From NCBI GenBank assembly GCA_019509785.1, contig JAEKLQ010000063.1, forward strand, positions 1 to 64,000: a stretch of DNA of 64,000 bases, in the 5' to 3' direction. Position 1 is the stretch's first letter; every line of letters starts with the position of its first letter. The position numbers and the translations under genes are program-made. This document shows, piece by piece, positions 53,535 to 61,645 of the stretch. This DNA is from Fibrobacterota bacterium. GTDB taxonomy: Bacteria > Fibrobacterota > Fibrobacteria > UBA11236. Under the pieces are notes generated by a model. That model was not told the origin of the DNA. It did no database searches and saw nothing but the letters and a program-made list of their open reading frames with translations.

Positions 53535-54962
53535 TTGGTTCTGCTCGCCGAACAAGAAAAATTGCTGGGGGAGCTGCCAAAAGACCGTTCCAGACTGCAA
53601 AGCCAAGTTTCAGCCGTCCTCAAAAATCAAACCGGAAAGGTACTCAGCGACCCCCTGGAATTGGTTTTCACGACGGACTGCATTATCGGCATTTTGCAGA
53701 TTCCCCAGAAAAAGGGTCTATCCCGGGAAGATCGGTTACGCTTGGCGGCCTCCCGCATTGGGGACCTCCAGAAAAGTCGCTCTTGGCCCAAAACCGCGAT
53801 CTCGGCGGATGGGCTGACGATTCCGGAAATGAAGGCCCTGGCCGAAGGCCTTCATCTCTCGTCCTACGAATTCCGTAAGTACAAATCCGAAAAGAAGCCG
53901 GAAAAATCCGAAGCCGAAACCATCCTATGGGTCGCGGGCGAGAATATGAAAAAGGCGACGGTCGCATTGGCCGAAGCCGAAACGGTATCCCGTCTGATCA
54001 ATTCCTGTCGCGATCTGGTGAACGAACCGGGTTCGCACCTCGATCCCGACGATTTCACCGAAGCGGCGCGGCGCGCCGCCAAGGAATTCGGCCTGACCAT
54101 CAAGGTTCGGGACGAGAAGAAGCTGCAAAGCGAAGGCTTCTTGGGCTTATGGACGGTGGGCAAGGGTTCCGATCGGCCTCCGCGCATGGTGACTTTGGGC
54201 TATGAAGGCAAAGCCGCGAAGAAAGGCGGTAAGGCGCCGCACCTGGTGCTGGTGGGAAAGGGCGTCACCTTCGACACCGGCGGCATCAGCATCAAGCCGA
54301 GCCAGGGAATGTGGGAAATGAAAAGCGACATGGCTGGCGCCGCCACGGTGCTCTCCGCGCTCTGCGCCATCGCCGCCCTGAAGCTTCCCATCAAGGCCAG
54401 CGCCGTGCTCTGCCTGGCGGAAAATCGCCCCGGTAACGCAGCCGTGCTTCCCGGCGACATCTTTACCGCCAAGAACGGCAAGACCGTAATGGTGGACAAT
54501 ACCGACGCCGAAGGCCGCCTCATCCTCTCGGACGGGCTGGCGGAAGCCGGGGCCATCGGCGCGACCCATATCATCGATTTGGCGACCCTGACCGGCGCCA
54601 TCATCCGCGCCATCGGCCCGTCCATCGCCGGCCTGTTCTGCAATGACGAGGACTTCACCCGCCTGATGCTCCAGGCTGGAGGGACCGCATCGGAGAAGTT
54701 CTGCGTGATGCCGCTCGAGGAAGAGTACCGCGAATACCTGGATGACCCCGTGGCGGACATGAAGAACGTGGGCAAGCCGGAAGCGGGCGCCATCACCGCC
54801 GCCTTGTTCCTGCAGGAATTCGTCCCACCCAAGACCGCTTGGTCCCATTGGGATATCGCGGGGACGGCGTTTACCACGTCGCCTTGGAAATATTTCAAGG
54901 CTGGGGCGACGGGCTGGGGCGTGCGTTCGCTTGTGGAAGTTGCGCGGATGCTTGCTGGGTAG
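53535..54962 (+). CDS. pepA: Leucyl aminopeptidase (M17)
   Basis: A cytoplasmic M17 exopeptidase of at least 475 residues that removes N-terminal amino acids, using two metal ions. The C-terminal catalytic domain has the metal and catalytic sites LVGKGVTFDTGGISIKP, KSDMAGAATVLSAL and VDNTDAEGRLILSDGL with the Arg. The N-terminal domain is divergent, as usual. The start is unclear: TTG at 53535 is the first canonical start in frame but has poor ribosome-binding spacing, while the open frame runs back to 53454 with helix-like sequence ([20 protein letters not shown]) that would need a CTG (53466) or ATT (53463) start. It is divergent from the sigma-54 activator gene. Confidence 0.92.
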   Translation: MVLLAEQEKLLGELPKDRSRLQSQVSAVLKNQTGKVLSDPLELVFTTDCIIGILQIPQKKGLSREDRLRLAASRIGDLQKSRSWPKTAISADGLTIPEMKALAEGLHLSSYEFRKYKSEKKPEKSEAETILWVAGENMKKATVALAEAETVSRLINSCRDLVNEPGSHLDPDDFTEAARRAAKEFGLTIKVRDEKKLQSEGFLGLWTVGKGSDRPPRMVTLGYEGKAAKKGGKAPHLVLVGKGVTFDTGGISIKPSQGMWEMKSDMAGAATVLSALCAIAALKLPIKASAVLCLAENRPGNAAVLPGDIFTAKNGKTVMVDNTDAEGRLILSDGLAEAGAIGATHIIDLATLTGAIIRAIGPSIAGLFCNDEDFTRLMLQAGGTASEKFCVMPLEEEYREYLDDPVADMKNVGKPEAGAITAALFLQEFVPPKTAWSHWDIAGTAFTTSPWKYFKAGATGWGVRSLVEVARMLAG

Positions 54963-54968
54963 GTCTCT

Positions 54969-55149
54969 GGGCGGTGCGGCGCGTCGGTTTCGGCGCGGGG
55001 TCGGCTCACCGTTGAATGGAATCGATGTTCGGCCCGGAAAAGGGACGGCCGCGCATTTGAAGAGCGCGGCCTTTCGACTGAAGTAATCGTTCCCTTTTCC
55101 GGGCCTCCTTCCGCCTCGCATGCGCCGAAACCGCCGCGCCCCACCGCCC
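54969..55149. repeat. Nested palindromic element B
   Basis: A 181-bp nested inverted repeat starting 7 nt after pepA. The outer arms, 54969-54996 and 55122-55149, match at 26 of 28. The middle arms GGCCCGGAAAAGGG (55031-55044) and CCCTTTTCCGGGCC (55092-55105) are perfect. The inner stem GGCCGCGC (55047-55054) and GCGCGGCC (55064-55071) has a 9-nt loop, ATTTGAAGA. The inner hairpin is followed by TTT and may also terminate pepA. Its core resembles element C in inverted orientation. Confidence 0.85.
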
Positions 55150-55226
55150 CGGACCCCGCCCCGCAGCCCGCACGCTTTTTGCGCGAAGACCCACCACGGT
55201 TCGACAGCCAATAATTTTGGTCGAAT

Positions 55227-55281
55227 GGAGAACTTTCCCGCGGCGGAGGCCCAAGGAGTGCGGCCGTGCACCGCTGTTCTC
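55227..55281. repeat. Small nested inverted repeat between elements B and C
   Basis: GGAGAAC (55227-55233) and GTTCTCC (55275-55281) enclose partial GCGG/CCGC pairing. It is weaker than elements B and C and may be a remnant. Together B, this repeat and C fill most of the 670-bp gene-free spacer 54963-55630. Confidence 0.45.
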
Positions 55282-55355
55282 CTGCAGGCCCGAGTCGATG
55301 CGCCCGCAGGGGTGGGCTGGATCGGGCGCGCGCACGGGGGAAAGGGCGGGGGCGG

Positions 55356-55515
55356 GGCTCCGGGCCGGCGAGTTATGCGCGCGCGGCTTCCGGGAAAGCG
55401 AATGGTTCCCAGGGAATCGACAGCCCGCGCTCCCCAAATGCGCGGGCGACCGCTTTCCCGGAAACCGCAACGACCGCCTGGCACGGAAAGCGCATAGCCG
55501 AGCCGTCCCGGAGCC
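55356..55515. repeat. Nested palindromic element C
   Basis: A 160-bp nested inverted repeat. The outer arms, about 55356-55380 and 55490-55515, start with GGCTCCGGG/CCCGGAGCC and end with TATGCGC/GCGCATA. The middle arms TTCCGGGAAAGCG (55388-55400) and CGCTTTCCCGGAA (55451-55463) are perfect. The inner stem GCCCGCGC (55423-55430) and GCGCGGGC (55440-55447) has a 9-nt loop. Read on the minus strand, its core (CGCCCGCG, loop, CGCGGGCT, then TCGCTTTCCCG) matches element A. Confidence 0.85.
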
Positions 55516-55630
55516 ACGGACACGCCCGGAGCCACAGCCGAGCCCGCTCCAGCCCGCCGACCGAGCAGCGCGCAACGACCCACCAGTAGGAGACCCCGCG
55601 CGCCCAGCCTTTTCTATCTTGGAAGAGCCT

Positions 55631-57415
55631 ATGGAAAAGATCGCAATCGTCGATTTCGGAGGCCAATACACCCACTTGATCGCCCGCCGCGTGCGTCAGT
55701 TGGGCGTGTACTCGGAAGTGGTGGGCCCCCACTCGGGCGCCGAAGAGGTGAAAGGCTTCAAAGGGCTCATCTTCTCGGGCGGGCCGGCCTCCGTGTACGA
55801 GAAGGGCGCGCCCCAGGCCAATCCCGCGCTGTTGAAATCCGGACTGCCCATTTTGGGCCTGTGCTACGGCCATCAATTGATTTGCCGCGATCTGGGCGGG
55901 GAAGTGAAGCAGGGCAAGGTGCATGAGTTCGGGCCCGCCGAGTTCCATCCTGACCGCAGCCATCCGCTTTTCGCGGGAATGTCGGACGCTTCAACCGTGT
56001 GGATGAGCCACGGCGATGAGGTCTCCAAACTGCCCTCAGGCTTCCGCCGTATCGGTTATACGGTGAATTGCGATTTGGCCGCGGTGGCCAACGACGCGCG
56101 GAAGATCTTCTGCGTGCAGTTCCATCCCGAAGTGACCCATACCGAAGAGGGGATGATCCTCCTCAAGAATTACCTGACCCATATCGGTTGCAAATTCGAA
56201 TGGAAGGTGGCGGATTACCTGAAGGGCCTGGAAGAGAAGTTGCGCCTTCAATGCGAGGGCAAACGGGTGTTCCTGCTGGTATCCGGCGGGGTGGATTCCA
56301 CCGTGGCCTTCGCGCTGTTGAACAAGGCCCTGGGCCCCGAGCGCGTGCTGGGATTGCATATCGACAATGGCTTGATGCGGAAGAACGAGAGCGCCGACGT
56401 GATCGAGTTCATGAATAAGGAGGGGTTCCGCAACCTCAAGGTCCGGGATGCCGCGAAGGATTTCCTGAAGGCCTTGGAAGGCGTGCATGCGCCGGAGGCC
56501 AAGCGCAAAATCATCGGCGAAACCTTCCTGACCGTGAAGGACGATGCCCTGGCGGCGTTAAACCTCGATCCGGACGGATGGCTTTTGGCGCAAGGCACCA
56601 TTTACCCGGATACCATCGAGAGCGGCGGAACCAAGAACGCGGCCGTCATCAAGACCCACCATAACCGGGTGGGCGCGATATTGGAACTGCTGGCGAAAGG
56701 CTTGGTGGTGGAACCGCTGGCCGATCTGTATAAGGACGAGGTGCGCGAACTGGGTGAGTTGTTGGGAATCCCGCATCGGCTGGTGTGGCGGCATCCCTTC
56801 CCGGGCCCGGGCCTAGGCGTCCGGCTATTGTGCAGCGCCAAGGCGGATCGCAAGGTGGACCCCGGGGTAACCGCCAAGGTACTGGCTACCTTGGCCCCCG
56901 AAGGCTTGGATGGCGAAGTGCTGCCGGTGGAAAGCGTGGGCGTGCAGGGCGATGCGCGCACCTATGCCCATCCTTTGCTGCTACGGGGCCTGCGCGATTG
57001 GGAGAAATCCGATAAGTTGGCCGTGGCCCTGGCCAATCGCATTCGCGAGGTGAACCGCGTGGTGCTGGAATTGGGCGCGTTGCCCGGGCCCTACAAGACC
57101 GTAGCCGCTCAATGCGACAAGCCGCGGCTGGATCTTCTGCGCGAGGCCGATGACATTTGCACGCGCTTCCTGGAAGCGGAGAATTTGTACGCCACCTTGT
57201 GGCAGATGCCCGTGGTGCTGCTGCCTTTGGAGAAAGGCGGCCAGCCGGTTTTCGTCCTGCGCCCGGTGATTTCCTCGGAAGCCATGACCGCGCGCTTCGC
57301 GGCCCTGCCGTTCCCCTTGCTGGACAAGCTTTGGACGGCGCTCAAGGCCGCCGGGGCCGGGGCCATGCTATACGATATCACGCATAAGCCCCCAGGGACG
57401 ATCGAATGGGAATGA
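55631..57415 (+). CDS. guaA: GMP synthase (glutamine-hydrolysing), long form
   Basis: A 594-residue enzyme that converts XMP to GMP, using glutamine and ATP. The glutaminase domain has Cys78 in GLCYGHQLICRDLGG and His/Glu in VQFHPEVTHTEEG. The ATP-pyrophosphatase P-loop is LVSGGVDSTVAFALL, and the domain also contains RHPFPGPGLGVRLLC. Typical bacterial GuaA has 510-530 residues; the extra length lies in the C-terminal dimerisation part (VESVGVQGDARTYAHPLLLR), which resembles the long form known from eukaryotes and some bacteria. The ATG at 55631 follows GGAAGAG; upstream frame is in repeat sequence. It overlaps hflX by ATGA. Confidence 0.95.
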   Translation: MEKIAIVDFGGQYTHLIARRVRQLGVYSEVVGPHSGAEEVKGFKGLIFSGGPASVYEKGAPQANPALLKSGLPILGLCYGHQLICRDLGGEVKQGKVHEFGPAEFHPDRSHPLFAGMSDASTVWMSHGDEVSKLPSGFRRIGYTVNCDLAAVANDARKIFCVQFHPEVTHTEEGMILLKNYLTHIGCKFEWKVADYLKGLEEKLRLQCEGKRVFLLVSGGVDSTVAFALLNKALGPERVLGLHIDNGLMRKNESADVIEFMNKEGFRNLKVRDAAKDFLKALEGVHAPEAKRKIIGETFLTVKDDALAALNLDPDGWLLAQGTIYPDTIESGGTKNAAVIKTHHNRVGAILELLAKGLVVEPLADLYKDEVRELGELLGIPHRLVWRHPFPGPGLGVRLLCSAKADRKVDPGVTAKVLATLAPEGLDGEVLPVESVGVQGDARTYAHPLLLRGLRDWEKSDKLAVALANRIREVNRVVLELGALPGPYKTVAAQCDKPRLDLLREADDICTRFLEAENLYATLWQMPVVLLPLEKGGQPVFVLRPVISSEAMTARFAALPFPLLDKLWTALKAAGAGAMLYDITHKPPGTIEWE

Positions 57416-58695
57416 ACGGCGCCCATGCCCGTTCCTCCCCAGGCCATCGCCATCGCGACCGCATCGTGAGCAAATCCCAGGACATCCGCAAGCAGAAGGA
57501 AAAGGCCATCCTCGTGGGCGTAGCCACGAAATCGGTCACCATCAAGATGGCCCGCGAGCATATGGAAGAGCTGGGCCGGCTGGCGGACACCGCCGGCGCG
57601 GTGGTGGTGGACAGCACCTTGCAGCGTCGCGAGACCCTGGATCCCGCGACCCTGGTGGGAGCGGGCAAGGTGGAGGAGATCGCGGCCATGGTGACGGCGC
57701 ATCAGGCGGACCTGGTCATCTTCGACGAGGACCTGAGCGGCTCGCAGGTGAAGAAGCTGGAGACCAAGATCGCATGCAAGATCCTGGACCGCAGCGGCAT
57801 CATCCTGGACATTTTCGCCAAGCATGCCAAGACCGCGGAAGCGAAGGTGCAGGTCGAGGTCGCCCAGTTGGAATACATGCTGCCGCGCTTGACCAACGCC
57901 TGGAGCCATTTGTCGCGCCAGGCGGGCGGCGTGGGCATCGGCATGAAGGGGCCGGGCGAGACGCAGCTCGAGACCGATAAGCGATTGGTGCGTAAGCGCA
58001 TCGCCGAGTTGACGAAGAAGCTGGAAAAGATGGAAGACATCCGCGCGGCCCAGCATGATCGGCGGCTTCCCACCTTCCATGCGGCCATGGTGGGATATAC
58101 CAACGCTGGCAAGTCCACCTTGATGAATTCCCTGACCAAGGCGGGCGTGGAGGCCGCGGATAAGCTGTTCGCCACCCTGGACCCTACCACGCGTAAGGTA
58201 TATCTGGGGCCCAAGCGGCCCGCCGTGATCTCGGATACGGTAGGCTTTATCCGCAAGCTGCCGGTGGGCCTGGTCTCGTCCTTCAAGAGCACGCTTTCCG
58301 TAGTGGCGCAGGCCACCCTGATCCTGCACGTGGTGGACGCCCACGCCGCCGACTTCGAGGAACAAATGGAAATCACCGCGCGCATCCTCGGGGAGCTGTG
58401 CCCGGAGTCGGTTCCGCGGGTAACCGTCTACAACAAAATCGATCTGCTTGATCCGGAACGCCTGGAGTACCTGCGTACCCATCATCCGCAGGCGGTGTTC
58501 GTTTCCGCCGAGGCCAAGCTGGGCCTGGACGCGCTTAAGGATCGCATGCTGGAGCACTACGAGGCCGGGCGCTTCGCGGATGCGCTGGGGGAAGCCTCCC
58601 AGGCCGCGGGCGCGGCGCCCGTCGGCATGGCGCCATGGAACGGGGCGCCAGGGACATCGGACGGCGGCGCCCGCGACGATGACGGGATCGGCTAG
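57412..58695 (+). CDS. hflX: GTPase HflX
   Basis: A 427-residue ribosome-associated GTPase that helps recycle stalled ribosomes in other bacteria. The N-terminal HflX domain shows RRETLDPATLVGAGKVEEIA and IFAKHAKTAEAKVQVEVAQL, followed by the glycine-rich GGVGIGMKGPGETQLETDK. The G domain has G1 GYTNAGKSTLMN (about 227), G3 DTVGFIRKLP and G4 NKID. The Gly/Ala/Asp-rich tail of 45 residues is not conserved. The start at 57412 overlaps the guaA stop; 57406 is equally possible and GTG at 57467 less so. Confidence 0.94.
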   Translation: MNGAHARSSPGHRHRDRIVSKSQDIRKQKEKAILVGVATKSVTIKMAREHMEELGRLADTAGAVVVDSTLQRRETLDPATLVGAGKVEEIAAMVTAHQADLVIFDEDLSGSQVKKLETKIACKILDRSGIILDIFAKHAKTAEAKVQVEVAQLEYMLPRLTNAWSHLSRQAGGVGIGMKGPGETQLETDKRLVRKRIAELTKKLEKMEDIRAAQHDRRLPTFHAAMVGYTNAGKSTLMNSLTKAGVEAADKLFATLDPTTRKVYLGPKRPAVISDTVGFIRKLPVGLVSSFKSTLSVVAQATLILHVVDAHAADFEEQMEITARILGELCPESVPRVTVYNKIDLLDPERLEYLRTHHPQAVFVSAEAKLGLDALKDRMLEHYEAGRFADALGEASQAAGAAPVGMAPWNGAPGTSDGGARDDDGIG

Positions 58696-58704
58696 GTACC
58701 CCTT

Positions 58705-59586
58705 TTGGATTTGAACCAGGTCCTAAGCCCCGCCTATCTCTCCAGCCTGAAGGGGCTGGCCCTCAAAGCGCGCATGGTGCTGGAAGGGACCATGGCCGGT
58801 CGGCACCTCTCCCCCTTCCACGGATTCTCTTCGGAGTTCGCGCAATACAAGGGTTACGTGCCCGGGGACGATCTGAAGTTCCTGGATTGGAAGGTGTACG
58901 GCCGCAACGATCAATTGGTGACCCGGCAGTATCGCGACGAGACCAATGCCAGCGTGTACCTGGTGCTGGACAGTTCCGACTCGATGGGTTACGCGGGCGG
59001 GGGGCCGGTGACCAAGTTGGAGTATGCCGCCGTGCTGGCGGCCTCCCTGGCCATGATGGCCTTCTCCCAACGCGACGCCGTCTCCATCGCCTTCGGGGCC
59101 GACGGGCCGGAGGGATTCCTGCCGCCTCGGAACAATGCCGCCCATCTGCGCCTGGCCCTCCAGATGTTGGAAGACATGCGGCCCCACGGCCGCACCGATC
59201 TGGAATCGCTTTTCGGGAAAGTGGCCGCCCGCCTGAAGTCGGGAAGCATGACCTTTCTCTTCACCGATTTGTGGCAGGATCCGAAGGCCATCCTGACCGG
59301 CCTCAAGGAGGTTCGCTTCAAGAACCAGGCGGCCTCCCTGGTGCAGATCCTGGCTCCGGCCGAGATCGCCTTCCTGGACGGCAACAACATGGAACTGATC
59401 GACATGGAGACCAAGGAGTCGGTGCGGTTGTCGGCCCGCCATATGAAGGAACAGTACCTGGAGACCTTACGGGCGCATACGGAAGCGTTGCGGGCGGAGT
59501 GCTTCAACCTGGACGTGAAGTTCCTGCGGGCGGAAACGACCCGGCCCTACTACCAAGCCATGCGCGACCTGCTGCACCGGTCCTGA
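58705..59586 (+). CDS. DUF58/VWA-like protein
   Basis: A 293-residue cytoplasmic protein of the DUF58 family. It carries the hallmark GEFSEYxxG-like segment as HGFSSEFAQYKGYVPGDDLK, the follow-on LDWKVYGRNDQLVTRQY, a VWA-like metal site LDSSDSMGY (about 88-96) and FLFTDLWQDPKAIL. DUF58 proteins are typically encoded with a MoxR ATPase and BatA-like genes and are thought to act in assembly or metal insertion of envelope complexes; MoxR is not in this window. The start is TTG at 58705, 10 nt after hflX. The BatA-like gene follows after 3 nt, supporting a functional pair. Confidence 0.88.
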   Translation: MDLNQVLSPAYLSSLKGLALKARMVLEGTMAGRHLSPFHGFSSEFAQYKGYVPGDDLKFLDWKVYGRNDQLVTRQYRDETNASVYLVLDSSDSMGYAGGGPVTKLEYAAVLAASLAMMAFSQRDAVSIAFGADGPEGFLPPRNNAAHLRLALQMLEDMRPHGRTDLESLFGKVAARLKSGSMTFLFTDLWQDPKAILTGLKEVRFKNQAASLVQILAPAEIAFLDGNNMELIDMETKESVRLSARHMKEQYLETLRAHTEALRAECFNLDVKFLRAETTRPYYQAMRDLLHRS

Positions 59587-59589
59587 TCC

Positions 59590-61635
59590 GTGTTCTCCCT
59601 GCTTAGCCCCATCAGCCTGTGGTTCGGCGCATTGCTGGCGGTGCCCTTGGCCATCCACTTCCTGGGCCGGCAACGGTTGGAGCGGCAGCCCTTCCCCAGC
59701 CTGTTGCTGGTGAAGGAAGGCTTCGCGAATTCCATGCGGCGCCACCGCCTGAAGAATCTTCTCCTTCTGATCATCCGTACCTTGCTGATCGCTTGCATCC
59801 TGCTGGCCTTGTCCAATCCCGCCATGGAATCGAAGCGGGCGGGCGCCAAACCCGATCAAAGCCTGGCCTTGATCCATAACGGCATCTACGGCAAGTTGGC
59901 CCCCATCGAAGGCGCGCCGGCCTTCGGAGGGACGGCATCGCCGCGCGGCAAGGATCTCCTGGAAACCCAACGCCTGCGCGTGCATGGCTTGGACTCGGCG
60001 CAAGGGACCCGTACGCGGATCTTTACCGTGATCGAGGATGGGCCGGGCGCCGGCGAAGTCGCCGAGCGCTTCGGCGATTACGGGGACGCGGTCCGCCGCT
60101 TATTGTCGGCCTTGGGGCCCGGGACCGCCCTGATCAACCTTCCCGTCTTCGCCTGGAAGGACGTATCCGCTTGCCAGGCCGATCTCCTGCGCGCGCTGCA
60201 AGAAAATACCGGGCTGCAACTGGCGCTTACCGACTTCTCGACCTTGTCCCCGCGCGTATCCGCGTTCGAGGGCTTGCGCGCGACCCCCGCCGCCGATGCG
60301 CCCACCGTCGCCTTATCGGCCCGCCTATCCCCTGCCGCCGCCGCGGGGGGCAAATCCCAGGTCTGGCTCGACGGGCGCCTGTTCCAGGAGGCAGCCGCCG
60401 CCGGGGGTCGCGTGGAGGTTACCCTGCCTTTGGGCGCGGGGCCGCGCACCGAGGGCCGCTTCGCATTCTCCGGCGGCTTCGCGACGGCCGATTTCCATTT
60501 CTGCTTTCCCCAAGCGGGAGCCTGGTCGCTGGCGCATGCGGGTAGCGCCCTGGTCTCCTTGCCCAGCCTGGGCCGGGAGACTTATTTCCGTCGCATTGTC
60601 CACGTGGCTTCGGCCGGGGAAGTGCCTTGGGGAGGGATTTCCCCTGCATCGGGAGGCAAAGCCGCCGCCCCGGCCCCATTGCGGCTGGTCTATTTGGCGG
60701 CCGAGCGCGCGGCTTCGCCCGAGGCCTACTCCCGCGCGGTCGAGTTCGTAAAGCGGGGCGGCCGCCTGATCGTGGCGGCGGGACGCGAAAGCGACATCCC
60801 CGGGCTCAACCGTTTCCTGCTGCAGCCCTTACGCTTGGGTCACCTGGGGAACCTGGTGGATACGTCCGGGCCGGTCAGCGCCGATCGCGCGGCGCTCGCT
60901 CGCGTCGGGAGGGCTTCCGGGGATCCCGCGGCCGCCGCGGGGAACCTGGGAACCGTGCGTAAACGTTATGCCTTCTCCCCCGATTCCGGGACCGTCGTCC
61001 TGCTGGCGCAGGGAGGGGCGGCGGTACTGGCCGAACGGGACTTCCACCAAGGCCATGCGTTGCTCTGGACCACCGACATCGATGATCTGGAATGGACGGA
61101 TTTAGGGGTGAGCGCTTTGGTTCCCCTCTTGCATCAGGCGTTCCAGGAGGCGGCCGCGGGCGAACGCGCGGCCAACCTGGCGGTCGCGTCCGATTCGATC
61201 TACGCGTTGAACCTGGCCGAGGGGGAGGAAAACTCCCGGCCCGAGGCGCGCGATCCCCTAGGGCGTCCCTTCTCCCGGGTCCGCATCGACGGGGGCCGGA
61301 TGCGGCTGGGGCCATTCGACAAGCTCGGCCTGTACCGGGTGATCCGCGGCGAGGACACGAACGCCTTCGCGGTGAACCTGATCCCCGCGGGGACGGCAAC
61401 GCCTACGCCGGCTTCGGAGGAATGGGCTGCCGCCGACGCGGCCGCGAAGGAAGCTTTCCTGGCCGCGTGCAAGCCTTTCTCCGGAAGGATCGCCGTGCTG
61501 GGGCAGGACGATGCGATGGCCGCGCGGACTTCGGTGCGCCGACTCTGGCCCGCGTTCCTGCTGGGCGCGTTATTGTTACTTTTCCTGGAAGGTTTGGTCT
61601 CTTCCCGCTTTTCGGCGCGACGGACACCTAACTAA
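59590..61635 (+). CDS. BatA-domain membrane protein
   Basis: A 681-residue membrane protein whose first 76 residues match the BatA N-terminal domain: first helix SLWFGALLAVPLAIHFLG, then RQRLERQPFPSLLLVKE and second helix LKNLLLLIIRTLLIACILLAL. The large exported middle (about 80-640) is Ala/Gly-rich and includes AVEFVKRGGRLIVAAGRESD, a glutamine-amidotransferase-like or DUF4159-like pattern; one C-terminal helix (LWPAFLLGALLLLFLEGLV) anchors it. It starts with GTG at 59590, 3 nt after the DUF58 gene. The same functional group (BatC, D and E) lies at the other end of the window. Confidence 0.85.
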   Translation: MFSLLSPISLWFGALLAVPLAIHFLGRQRLERQPFPSLLLVKEGFANSMRRHRLKNLLLLIIRTLLIACILLALSNPAMESKRAGAKPDQSLALIHNGIYGKLAPIEGAPAFGGTASPRGKDLLETQRLRVHGLDSAQGTRTRIFTVIEDGPGAGEVAERFGDYGDAVRRLLSALGPGTALINLPVFAWKDVSACQADLLRALQENTGLQLALTDFSTLSPRVSAFEGLRATPAADAPTVALSARLSPAAAAGGKSQVWLDGRLFQEAAAAGGRVEVTLPLGAGPRTEGRFAFSGGFATADFHFCFPQAGAWSLAHAGSALVSLPSLGRETYFRRIVHVASAGEVPWGGISPASGGKAAAPAPLRLVYLAAERAASPEAYSRAVEFVKRGGRLIVAAGRESDIPGLNRFLLQPLRLGHLGNLVDTSGPVSADRAALARVGRASGDPAAAAGNLGTVRKRYAFSPDSGTVVLLAQGGAAVLAERDFHQGHALLWTTDIDDLEWTDLGVSALVPLLHQAFQEAAAGERAANLAVASDSIYALNLAEGEENSRPEARDPLGRPFSRVRIDGGRMRLGPFDKLGLYRVIRGEDTNAFAVNLIPAGTATPTPASEEWAAADAAAKEAFLAACKPFSGRIAVLGQDDAMAARTSVRRLWPAFLLGALLLLFLEGLVSSRFSARRTPN

Positions 61636-61645
61636 ACCACTACGC

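Noticed and set aside
55217-55630. 138-codon N-terminal extension of guaA
   Set aside because: The extension is translated palindromic repeat sequence (Arg/Pro/Ala-rich); GuaA similarity starts exactly at the ATG at 55631, which has a ribosome binding site.
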